From assembly GCF_024267675.1 (NCBI RefSeq), contig NZ_JALDYX010000011.1:62001-126000 (forward strand): a DNA stretch of 64,000 nt, in the 5' to 3' direction. The position numbers and the translations under genes are program-made. Origin of the DNA: Marinobacterium sedimentorum (lineage in GTDB: Bacteria; Pseudomonadota; Gammaproteobacteria; Pseudomonadales; Balneatricaceae). Positions 55,524 through 62,891 of the stretch are shown one piece after another. The notes under the pieces were generated by a model that was not told where the DNA came from, did no database searches, and was given only the letters and a program-made list of their open reading frames with translations. The first letter of the stretch is position 1. Each line of letters starts with the position of its first letter.

Positions 55524-56303
55524 TCAGCGGTAAACGATGCCGCCATCAATGATTGGGGCTTGTCCGGTCATATAGTCTGAATCCGGACCGGCCAGATACG
55601 AGACGAAAGCGGCCACGTCGTCCGGTGTCTCAGCCCGGCCCAGTGCAATCCCCTCGACATACTTCTTGTAGGTTGCTCCTTTCTGCGCACCGGTCAGTTT
55701 CGCAAAGCGTTCGTCAATCTCAACCCACATGTCAGTTCCTACAATACCCGGGCAGTAGGCATTGACAGTGATGCCGTCGCTGGCATATTCGAGCGCTGCT
55801 GCCTGAGTCAGGCCGCGGATTGCGAACTTGGTGGCAGAGTACACTCCGAGCATGGCAAAGCCGTTATGACCGGCAACCGATGATGCGCTTATGATTTTGC
55901 CCTTGTGACCGCGAGCCTTGAATTTCTTGGCCGCCGCCTGGATTCCCCAGAGCACGCCCTCGATGTTCACTTTGAAAATGGCGTCCACTTCCTCTGGCGT
56001 GACATCAGCCAACGGCTGTACCTGAGCGATCCCGGCATTGTTGACCATGATGTCAAAGCCGCCCAGTTCCTTTTCGGCATGGTCAACCGCGGCATAGACC
56101 TGGTCGCGACTCGTTACATCGGCAACGAAAACCGTTGCCTTGCGGCCCAGGGCTCGCACCTCTTTGGCGACGGCATCCATTTTGTCTTTCTTGAGGTCGA
56201 CAATTGCAATGTCCACACCATCCTTCGCCAGCCTTAAGGCAATGGCGCGCCCAATTCCCTGACCGGCACCCGTGATTAACGCAACTTTAGCTTTAGTATT
56301 CAT
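55524..56303 (-). CDS. budC: Acetoin/diacetyl reductase (BudC-like SDR)
   Basis: A 259-residue classical short-chain dehydrogenase: TGAGQGIGRAIA (11-22), NNAG (88-91), Ser141/142, Tyr155 and Lys159 (YSATK). The sequence MNTKAKVALITGAGQGIG and the C-terminal YMTGQAPIIDGGIVYR match meso-2,3-butanediol dehydrogenase/(S)-acetoin-forming diacetyl reductase. It interconverts diacetyl, acetoin and butanediol with NADH. No budA or budB is near, so in this setting it may act mainly as a redox valve or carbonyl detoxifier. Confidence 0.88.
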   Translation of the reverse strand: MNTKAKVALITGAGQGIGRAIALRLAKDGVDIAIVDLKKDKMDAVAKEVRALGRKATVFVADVTSRDQVYAAVDHAEKELGGFDIMVNNAGIAQVQPLADVTPEEVDAIFKVNIEGVLWGIQAAAKKFKARGHKGKIISASSVAGHNGFAMLGVYSATKFAIRGLTQAAALEYASDGITVNAYCPGIVGTDMWVEIDERFAKLTGAQKGATYKKYVEGIALGRAETPDDVAAFVSYLAGPDSDYMTGQAPIIDGGIVYR

Positions 56304-56530
56304 CTCTCGTTCTCCCGAGTGATTATTTGCCCAATGGCTTGAGCCTGGTCCTGCATACCACCGCGATAGCAGAGTAATTTGTGCGCCCCATAGCCAATTT
56401 TCAGCAAGCCCTTGATCGCGGTTGCTGACTGTCCACAGCAGGGGCCATTACAGAACTGATGTTCACCTCTAAGGCCGCCGCCAGGCCCGGCACAGGTAGC
56501 TCGTCCGGCACTGGGGTTGAAGCGGGCAGA
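56303..56530 (-). pseudogene. Rhodanese-domain gene fragment
   Basis: The minus-strand translation FCNGPCCGQSATAI and KIGYGAHKLLCYRGGMQD is the active-site loop and C-terminal end of a rhodanese sulfurtransferase (CNGPCCGQS...GY...YRGGMQDW). The preceding region is not recognisable as the rest of the domain in one frame. It looks like the end of a lost gene between budC and DUF302. Confidence 0.55.
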
Positions 56531-56540
56531 TGCTGGTTCT

Positions 56541-56930
56541 TTAGGCTTCGAGGCTCGCACAGACTTTCTGCAGCAGTAGCAGCACTTCCTTGCCAAGGGC
56601 ATGCACTGCGGGTTTGTCGACTAACTGCAACACGGCCGCGGGGTCCATGAACGCAACCGTTATGCTCCCGTCGGCTTCTTCGCGCACGACCACGTTGCAG
56701 GGCAACAGCAGCCCGATGTCGGGGTCGGCCTCGATCGCGCGATGGGCAAGCGGCGGGTTGCATGCGCCGAGTATGCGATACGGTCGATGTTCGATGTTGA
56801 GTTTTGCTTTCAATGTCGCCTTGAGATCGATATCGGTGAGCACACCGAAGCCTTCTTTTTTCAGAGCCTCGGTGACTTTCGTGACGGCGGTATCGAACGG
56901 TAGCTTTAGCTTAGTGCTGAATCCGTACAT
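56541..56930 (-). CDS. DUF302 domain protein
   Basis: A 129-residue DUF302 protein. Family features are [38 protein letters not shown], the [18 protein letters not shown] loop with its Cys, and [12 protein letters not shown]. Such proteins may bind a small molecule or metal; they often occur near sulfur and metal stress genes. Role unknown. Confidence 0.9.
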   Translation of the reverse strand: MYGFSTKLKLPFDTAVTKVTEALKKEGFGVLTDIDLKATLKAKLNIEHRPYRILGACNPPLAHRAIEADPDIGLLLPCNVVVREEADGSITVAFMDPAAVLQLVDKPAVHALGKEVLLLLQKVCASLEA

Positions 56931-57024
56931 AAATTGACCCCTGTTAGGTGGTGAAAAGATAAATACTCTTCGTTCATCGGCAATTTCTCATCCTGCTGTT
57001 TGCCTTCAAGCTGCAGCTGTCGGT

Positions 57025-57249
57025 TCACTTTCTCTTTTTTCCGATGATCCATCCCACCAGACCGGCAACGACGGCGACGAGCAGGATCATCACCCAAACC
57101 CCGCCGTGCCCGCCCATCCAGCCTGAGCCATAGTCGTCCATCATGTGGAAGCCGCCTTCGTGCGTGTAAGCCTGTGCGCCTGCGGCCATGATTGTTCCAG
57201 CGACCAAAACGGCGGCGTTCAAATTCGTGCGAAGCTTAATGTGTTTCAT
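57025..57249 (-). CDS. Small exported/membrane protein
   Basis: 74 residues: signal-like N-terminus (LRTNLNAAVLVAGTIMAAG, cleavage near AQA), a His/Gly/Met-rich middle (HEGGFHMMDDYGSGWMGG) and a C-terminal membrane helix (VWVMILLVAVVAGLVGWIIG) ending KKRK. The middle could bind copper or other metals. It lies near DUF302, consistent with a metal or redox stress group. Function unknown. Confidence 0.65.
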   Translation of the reverse strand: MKHIKLRTNLNAAVLVAGTIMAAGAQAYTHEGGFHMMDDYGSGWMGGHGGVWVMILLVAVVAGLVGWIIGKKRK

Positions 57250-57590
57250 GATTAATCTTCATTCAGGGCTGAGTAGATGCGTGGTCCCGTTACTGGCTAC
57301 GATGCTCATCGGCCGAGTCAGCTTGGCCACTGGGGGAATATCTTTTATACATGCCTGTCTTTTCAGCGTCTGTACGCCATCGCACATAGCTTGTCCATCA
57401 ACCGTCGACCATCGACCGTCATAACGGGTTCGCGCTTATCAATGGCCTGGTCATTTTTTCAGTCTCAGCAGTGACGTATTGATCGCGGGCGCAGGGCCAG
57501 GCTAATGGGTGACCCCTTGCAGTTTCTGTTGTCCTTGCAACAGTGGGAGCAGAATGCCGCTTATACAGATGTGCTACATTCTCAGGCTGG
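57250..57590. other. Non-coding stretch before the candidate RNA
   Basis: About 340 bases with no supported gene. A short imperfect repeat (AACCGTCGACC / CATCGACCGTC) occurs near 57400-57420. Confidence 0.4.
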
Positions 57591-57619
57591 TTGACTGGTT
57601 CAACTCCTGATGCTAATTT
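57591..57619 (+). promoter_or_regulatory. Putative sigma-70 promoter of the candidate RNA
   Basis: TTGACT (57591-57596) and TAATTT (57614-57619) are 17 bases apart, giving a start near 57626. No plausible gene begins downstream before the terminator. Confidence 0.5.
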
Positions 57620-57625
57620 TTCGGC

Positions 57626-57862
57626 ACTTTATATATTGTTGGGACTGACATGCTAACCATGTTCGCTTCGGATCAGCTCGTTACCCGAGTGTGCTCTGAC
57701 AAACTGCTTGCGATGAAGCGTTGTTCAGAGCCTGATCAGGAGGTTTAACCTCCTTTCATTCATCGCCATAACACTTGAACGCCTCGTCCGTATGGATGGA
57801 GGTTTATAAGTGTATGGCGATTGAACTTGGGCCGTGGATGATAATTCATCCACGGCCCTTTT
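57626..57862 (+). ncRNA. Candidate structured small RNA (about 237 nt)
   Basis: Three consecutive structures: the palindrome AGGAGGTTTAACCTCCT (57738-57754); a long interrupted stem pairing ATCGCCAT.ACACTT with AAGTGTATGGCGAT (57762-57821), with an inner CCTC/GAGG helix and a GTAT loop; and the perfect terminator at 57829-57862. The only open frame is 32 codons (57650-57748) with no ribosome site. I do not recognise a known RNA family. The GGA motifs in loops resemble CsrA/RsmA-binding RNAs, but no GacA box was found. Confidence 0.5.
57829..57862 (+). terminator. Perfect intrinsic terminator
   Basis: GGGCCGTGGATGA, TAAT loop, TCATCCACGGCCC, then TTTT: a 13-bp perfect stem. It follows no protein gene on this strand. 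Confidence 0.85.
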
Positions 57863-57892
57863 CGTTTGAGTTGCCTGGCGGCAGCTCCATAG

Positions 57893-57924
57893 AACGAGCA
57901 GGGCATTCCCTGCTCGTTTTTTTT
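57893..57924 (+). terminator. Second perfect intrinsic terminator
   Basis: AACGAGCAGGG, CATT, CCCTGCTCGTT in a run of eight T. It lies 31 bases after the first terminator and forms a tandem stop. Confidence 0.85.
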
Positions 57925-57945
57925 GCCTCATTTTTGGGGCTAACC

Positions 57946-58108
57946 AGGAGGCTGTCCGAGAATGCTGGCCGTAGCGAGAGCTGGCTGGTTTGAGCGGTTT
58001 TTTGCGGTGTTTCAAGGCGAATAGTGGTTCTATTTAACGAAAAACAGCACAAAAAACAGCCAAACTCAGGTAGTTCGCAGTAGGTCGAGCATTGTAGGAC
58101 AGCCTCCT
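57946..58108. mobile_element. MITE, 163 bp, second family member
   Basis: Terminal inverted repeats (57946-57965 and 58089-58108) match in 18 of 20 bases; they begin AGGAGGCTGTCC. The size equals that of the element in the multicopper oxidase, and 58018-58038 is identical to 42394-42414. It lies directly upstream of a methyltransferase gene and could affect its expression. Confidence 0.75.
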
Positions 58109-58129
58109 AAACATCTTCAGGAGTTCACC

Positions 58130-58858
58130 ATGTCTCAGAATATCTACGATAACCAGGCCTTCTTCGACGGTTACGCCCAACTGCCGCGCTCGCAGTTCGG
58201 TTTGGACGGAGCACCTGAATGGGCCTCTATCCAGGCCATGCTCCCAGACCTTGCCGACAAAAGGGTCATTGATCTTGGTTGCGGTTACGGCTGGTTTTGC
58301 CGCAGCGCACGAGCTGCGGGAGCCGCCGAAGTGATTGGCGTCGATTTGTCCGAGAAAATGCTGGCCCGTGCGCGGGAGCTAACCGACGACCCCGGCATCA
58401 GCTACCGGCTCGGGGATCTCGAACAGCTCGCACTGCCCAGCCAAGCGTTCGATCTGGTGTACAGTTCGTTGACATTGCATTACTTGCCCGACCTCGCACC
58501 GCTACTGACCGCCATCCATCAAGCGCTGCAACCGGGAGGATGGCTTGTCTTAACCACAGAACACCCTATCTACACGTGCCCGGTACGTCAGGGCTGGTTT
58601 ACCGACAGTGAGGGCCAGCGGTCTTGGGCGGTCAACAATTATCACAACGAAGGCCAACGCCTTAGCAACTGGCTGGCGGACGGGGTACTCAAATACCATC
58701 GAACCCTGGGCACCACGTTGAACGCGCTAATGGCCGCAGGCTTTGCCCTTCGCCATGTTGATGAGTGGGGGCCGAGTGTGGAGCAGATCGCGGCGACCCC
58801 GGCGCTGGCTGAAGAGGTGGAGCGACCGATGATGGTGCTGGTCTCTGCACAACGTTAA
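58130..58858 (+). CDS. Class I SAM-dependent methyltransferase
   Basis: 242 residues of the Methyltransf_11/UbiE-like type. Motif I is VIDLGCGYGWFCR (about 46-58), motif II VIGVDLSEKMLARA, and the post-II acidic region LGDLEQLALP. An AGGAG site precedes the ATG. The substrate is not identifiable; small-molecule methylation is likely. It stands alone after a MITE. Confidence 0.88.
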   Translation: MSQNIYDNQAFFDGYAQLPRSQFGLDGAPEWASIQAMLPDLADKRVIDLGCGYGWFCRSARAAGAAEVIGVDLSEKMLARARELTDDPGISYRLGDLEQLALPSQAFDLVYSSLTLHYLPDLAPLLTAIHQALQPGGWLVLTTEHPIYTCPVRQGWFTDSEGQRSWAVNNYHNEGQRLSNWLADGVLKYHRTLGTTLNALMAAGFALRHVDEWGPSVEQIAATPALAEEVERPMMVLVSAQR

Positions 58859-58896
58859 AACAGCGACCTGCTACGAGCCCTGAGGGAGGGGGCAAT

Positions 58897-59124
58897 ATGG
58901 TACGGGTCCGAAACGTAACCTTGTATTTCATCGCGTTTATCGTCGGTGCTGATGAGCTGCTGCTCGGGCCTGTTCTAGCGCCTATAGGTCGAGACTTGGC
59001 TGTCCGACCCGAAAGCATCACTCTGTTTGTCACTGTCTACAGTTTGTCGAACGTCGTGTGCGTGTGTGGGTATGGCTTTGGCGTTCTATCTGACCGTTAT
59101 GGAAAATTAATGAAGTGGCTATAG
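58897..59124 (+). pseudogene. Truncated MFS transporter (N-terminal fragment)
   Basis: 75 residues covering the first two membrane helices and the MFS signature loop (LFVTVYSLSNVVCV...GVLSDRYGK). The frame ends after KLMKWL; a full transporter has about 400 residues. There is a GAGGG site and a good start, so it is a 5' remnant cut by deletion at about 59110, next to the end of the desaturase gene. Confidence 0.7.
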
Positions 59125-59178
59125 TTTCCCGCGCCATCAGACGCAGTGCTGTTTCTGTACGTCTGGTGGCGCGGGGCC

Positions 59179-60357
59179 TTATCGGCCGGTGGCCACTGCC
59201 ACCGGATTGTGATGCTGAGCGTTCAACATCAGTTCGGCGAACTCGGCCAGGCTGTCGATGCCGGACTGGCGGGCATCCTGACACCAGTCCTGCAGCGCGA
59301 GGCGCAGTTTATCGGTCGAACGGCCCGGTAGTTGCCAGAGCGCGCGCAGCCGTAACTGATAGTCATAGGCGATAGCAAGGCGGCGGCTCAGGGACAGCGA
59401 GCGATCGAGGCAATGTCGCTGCTGTTCGGTAAGCTTGCATTTCTCCCGCAGCATCAGCCAGCGCGCACGCTTGAGCAGGCGTCGTTGGGACCGGCTGGAA
59501 CCCCGGCATTCCCGTTTCAGCAGTGGCACCAACACACGCTTGCCATAGGCACTCAAGACATGCAGCCGGCTCGACCAGGTGTTCGGGCTCAGGTCGGCGG
59601 CCAGCTTGGGCAGCAGCCCGGTCTGGCGGATCCGTGCCAGGCGCAGCCATGACAGCAGGCGGATATAGGCCCAGCCGATATCCAGTTCGAACCAGCGAAA
59701 CGACAGCCGTGGCGAAGCCGGCGCCGCGTGGTGGTTGTTGTGCAGCTCTTCGCCGCCGATCAGAATGGCGAAGGGGACCAGGTTGGTCGAGGCGTCGGCG
59801 GTTTCGAAATTGCGGTAACCGCTCCAGTGCCCCAGACCGTTGATCACGCCGGCGGCGAAAAACGGGATCCAGGCCATCTGGATCGCCCAGATACTGAGAC
59901 CGAGGGCGCCGAAGCAGAGCAGGTCGATCAGCAGCATCAGGCCCAGGCCGACAGAGGGGTAGCGGCTGTAGAGGCGGCGTTCCAGCCAGTCGTCCGGCGT
60001 GCCCTGGCCGTAGCGCTTGAGCATCGCGGTATCGCCCTCTGCTGCCTCCCGGTAGAGTTCGACGCCGCGCCAGAGCACCCGGGAGATCCCGACCAGCTCC
60101 GGACTGTGTGGGTCGCCGTCGGCATCGCAGTGTGCATGGTGCTTGCGATGAATCGCCACCCATTCGCGGGTCACCATGCCGGTGGTCAGCCAAAGCCAGA
60201 AGCGGAACAGGTGGCTGATCGCCGGGTGCAATGTTAGGGAGCGGTGGGCCTGGGCACGGTGCAGAAAAATTGTGATCGAGACGATGGTGCCGTGGGTCAG
60301 GGTCAACAGGACGAGTAGATAGCCCCACCACGGCAGGGTGAAAAGTCCATCCAGCAT
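59179..60357 (-). CDS. desA: Acyl-CoA/acyl-lipid desaturase (DesA-like)
   Basis: A 392-residue membrane fatty acid desaturase with three His boxes: HRAQAH (33-38), HRKHHAH (about 70-76) and HNNHH (about 205-209), plus hydrophobic pairs around them and a basic C-terminal extension of about 150 residues, as in Pseudomonas DesA. It introduces a cis double bond into saturated acyl chains using oxygen, for membrane fluidity in the cold. An AGGAG site precedes the ATG. Confidence 0.92.
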   Translation of the reverse strand: MLDGLFTLPWWGYLLVLLTLTHGTIVSITIFLHRAQAHRSLTLHPAISHLFRFWLWLTTGMVTREWVAIHRKHHAHCDADGDPHSPELVGISRVLWRGVELYREAAEGDTAMLKRYGQGTPDDWLERRLYSRYPSVGLGLMLLIDLLCFGALGLSIWAIQMAWIPFFAAGVINGLGHWSGYRNFETADASTNLVPFAILIGGEELHNNHHAAPASPRLSFRWFELDIGWAYIRLLSWLRLARIRQTGLLPKLAADLSPNTWSSRLHVLSAYGKRVLVPLLKRECRGSSRSQRRLLKRARWLMLREKCKLTEQQRHCLDRSLSLSRRLAIAYDYQLRLRALWQLPGRSTDKLRLALQDWCQDARQSGIDSLAEFAELMLNAQHHNPVAVATGR

Positions 60358-60706
60358 AGAAAGTTCTCCTTGGCGCCGGTCCGGCTTCGCCGGACGCCGC
60401 TTTCGTTTTGTTCAGATTAGCCCAGATGACGCTTTGACGAAGGGATATCGCTCAACACCCGGGATCAATCTGAGCGGCATTCAGCAACATCTAATCCTCT
60501 TGAGGCGAGGGGACATCATCTTGTTTCTAGAGTCAATGTGCTCGCGGTCGGAGTGCCTTCGGTTCGTTCTGCTGGATGTGCTGGATGTGCTGGGTTGGGC
60601 TTCGCCGAGGAGCGTACTGTTGTACATGCGTGGAATATAACCGCATCCGTGCGCCGGGACGGCCTGCCAGCCATGAGCTAGCGGCAGGTTGTCTTTCGGC
60701 TGCGCG
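60358..60706. other. 349-bp gap upstream of desA with 5' leader hairpin
   Basis: GTCCGGC, TTC, GCCGGAC (60379-60395) forms a strong stem just upstream of the desA ribosome site on the minus strand and could influence its translation. The stretch also has three GCTGGATGT-like tandem units near 60580. No supported gene. Confidence 0.5.
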
Positions 60707-61036
60707 TCAGTGTGATGACGCTTTGCGTTCAGCGGCTCGGCCGACAGCGCTTTGAACCATTCGACCCAATTTTCCGGCGGCATCGTGAACGGCCTTGTCT
60801 AACGTGGCTGCATGGTCAGTAACAGCGATAGGGCTGCGCCCCTCGAGTCGAGCCTCCATCATGCAGCGCTTATCATGCTGACCGCTCTTGCGGCCGTTCT
60901 CGTCACTCAGGTGAACCTCGACCCGCGTGATCTGATCGCTCGAGTGGGCCAGGGCGCTCTCAACGATACCGGTGATCCATGCCTCCAGCGCTTCGTCATG
61001 GTGGATATTGTGGTCGGTGTTAATCTGAACCTGCAT
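60707..61036 (-). CDS. HPF/RaiA family ribosome-associated protein
   Basis: 109 residues with the beta-alpha fold of ribosome hibernation factors: MQVQINTDHNIHHDEALEAW, RVEVHLSDENGRKSGQHDKRCMME and a C-terminal Arg/Lys-rich helix. It lacks the long dimerisation tail. Paralogues of this short, less conserved type occur beside stress genes. The frame is open further upstream, but GAGGAG before the ATG at 61036 fixes the start. A 49-residue membrane protein precedes it by 32 bases. Confidence 0.82.
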   Translation of the reverse strand: MQVQINTDHNIHHDEALEAWITGIVESALAHSSDQITRVEVHLSDENGRKSGQHDKRCMMEARLEGRSPIAVTDHAATLDKAVHDAAGKLGRMVQSAVGRAAERKASSH

Positions 61037-61068
61037 AGCGTGCTCCTCAATCGCAGCCGCGCGAATCC

Positions 61069-61218
61069 TCAGTTGATCCTGCGGCCGGTAATGAGCTGGT
61101 AAACGACCATGATGATTGCGATCACAAGCAGGGCGTGGATAAAGCCCCCTGCGGTGATCGAAGTCACCAAACCCAGCGCCCAAAGAACCAAAAGTATTAC
61201 AGCAATTGTGTATAACAT
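61069..61218 (-). CDS. Small membrane protein (lmo0937/DUF5670-like)
   Basis: A 49-residue two-helix membrane protein: MLYTIAVILLVLWALGLVTS, ITAGGFIHALLVIAIIMVVY, ending QLITGRRIN. This pattern is the lmo0937 family of small stress-associated membrane proteins. AAGGAAAA lies upstream of the ATG. It is followed by the HPF-like gene in the same direction, probably one transcript. Confidence 0.8.
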   Translation of the reverse strand: MLYTIAVILLVLWALGLVTSITAGGFIHALLVIAIIMVVYQLITGRRIN

Positions 61219-61724
61219 GATCTGTTTTCCTTAGATTGAGCGACGATAGTTGAACCGGCTGATTGCGAGTTTCGCGGATTCGAAACTAGTCGCGTGATTA
61301 GCATATTACCCCCTACCCAGACTTCATCACTGTTCGCTGCCGCACAGAGTCGGCGCCATGAGTGCGTTATCATCCTCAGACGTTCAGCTGTTGAACTCTT
61401 GATATCGCAGACACTGCGCTTTTCGAGCTCACCGTTGACAGCCAGGCTGTCGCTGCACTCGGGCGTCTCCAGCAAGGGGCACTTCGATTTCCACGGGGGC
61501 ATCGTCGAAGCGCTTGCCAATCCGCTTGTGGTCTCGTGAAGATCACGAAGGGGGCGGGCGGCACAATGGTGCTGATCACCCAGGGGTGACTCAGGCTTTC
61601 AGTGTCTTGTGCTGAAAATGCGAGACCAGTCGAATTTTCAGCGAATGTATTGGCACGGTTTGATCGTGGTATTTAACGAATTGGGCGAGGCTTCCTGGGT
61701 GCTTGCTGAAGTAAGGACGACATA
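61219..61724. other. 506-bp gap, no supported gene
   Basis: Open frames exist on both strands but none resembles a known protein. The esterase promoter must lie at the right end. Confidence 0.4.
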
Positions 61725-62756
61725 ATGATCAATCTGATGAACCTGATGAACCCATTTGCGTATATGGGAGAAGATAAGCCTTCAATCGATCGTCTGTCCA
61801 AGCTGGTCGAATTCGGCACCAATCCCGGATCGTTGCGGGCTCTGACATACATACCGGAATACTTGCTCGAGAATGCGCCGCTTGTGATCGTGCTGCATGG
61901 CTGCCAGCAGACGGCGGCGGAATACGACAGCGGCTCTGGCTGGTCAGAGCTTGCCGACCGGCATGGATTTGCATTGCTGTTCCCCGAGCAGCAGCGCTCG
62001 AATAACTGCGTACTCGGCTTCAATTGGTTCGAGCCGAGCCACAACAACCGTGGCGCTGGCGAGCCGCTCTCGATCCTGAATATGGTTGAGCAGGTGATCG
62101 GCGATCATGCCATCGACCGCCAGCGCATCTTCATCACCGGTCTGTCCGCAGGCGGCGCCATGACCTCGGTCATGCTTGCGACCTGTCCGGAAGTGTTTGC
62201 CGGCGGAGCCATCATCGCAGGGTTGCCATACGGATGCGCGGACACTGTCCCGGAAGCATACCGCAGCATGCAGGGGCGCGGCGGTCCGACAGCACAGCAG
62301 CTTGCAGCCCGGTTGCGCGATGCGTCTGATTATGACGGACCCTGGCCGACGATCTCAATCTGGCACGGCAGCAGCGATCACACCGTCGATCCTTTGAATG
62401 CCGAGGCGATCCTTGGACAGTGGCTTAGCCTTCACGACCTGCCACCTGTGCCAACCCGCACTGACGTCGTCGATGGATATCCCCGGCGGGTCTGGAACGA
62501 TGCCGGCGGCCAAGAGTTTCTGGAGGAATACTGCATCACCGGGATGGGCCACGGTACACCGCTCAAAACGGGCGGTCGCAACGGCAGCGGCTCAAGCGGC
62601 GACTACATGCTCGATGTGGGCATTTCCTCGACACGCCATATAGCGGCCTTCTGGGGTTTGACGCGGTCCGACGCAGCGACGCGGGCGCAACCGAGAAAGC
62701 CAACAATCTGGCCGACGCCGGTTCCGATTGCCCTCCGAAAGGGTGCCCTGTGCTGA
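61725..62756 (+). CDS. PHB depolymerase family esterase
   Basis: A 343-residue alpha/beta hydrolase: oxyanion HGC (58-60), lipase box GLSAGGAM with Ser141, aspartate in IWHGSSDHTVDPLNA and a C-terminal His in GMGHGTPL. The family includes poly(3-hydroxybutyrate) depolymerases and feruloyl/acetylxylan-type esterases. No signal peptide is evident, so an intracellular role is likely. Exact substrate unknown. Confidence 0.88.
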   Translation: MINLMNLMNPFAYMGEDKPSIDRLSKLVEFGTNPGSLRALTYIPEYLLENAPLVIVLHGCQQTAAEYDSGSGWSELADRHGFALLFPEQQRSNNCVLGFNWFEPSHNNRGAGEPLSILNMVEQVIGDHAIDRQRIFITGLSAGGAMTSVMLATCPEVFAGGAIIAGLPYGCADTVPEAYRSMQGRGGPTAQQLAARLRDASDYDGPWPTISIWHGSSDHTVDPLNAEAILGQWLSLHDLPPVPTRTDVVDGYPRRVWNDAGGQEFLEEYCITGMGHGTPLKTGGRNGSGSSGDYMLDVGISSTRHIAAFWGLTRSDAATRAQPRKPTIWPTPVPIALRKGALC

Positions 62757-62891
62757 CGGATTAAGCTATTAACCTGCCGGGTTAATATTGAAGTTTTTGC
62801 TGTATCCACAAGGCAGCAGGACGTTCAGCGGGTGATTTGTTTTCGGCAATTCATTCTTTCAACCCATCGACTGACAGGGGTCGCTATCGTG

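Noticed and set aside
57762-57821. Integron attC site or phage attachment site
   Set aside because: The long stem looked attC-like, but I found no core GTTRRRY site with its complement and no integrase gene nearby.
57626-57862. RsmY/RsmZ-type RNA
   Set aside because: GGA motifs are present, but there are too few hairpin-loop GGA repeats and no upstream GacA box was found, so no family name is given.
61197-61579. Minus-strand frames in the 61.2-61.6 kb gap
   Set aside because: Overlapping frames on both strands, no ribosome sites and no recognisable family.
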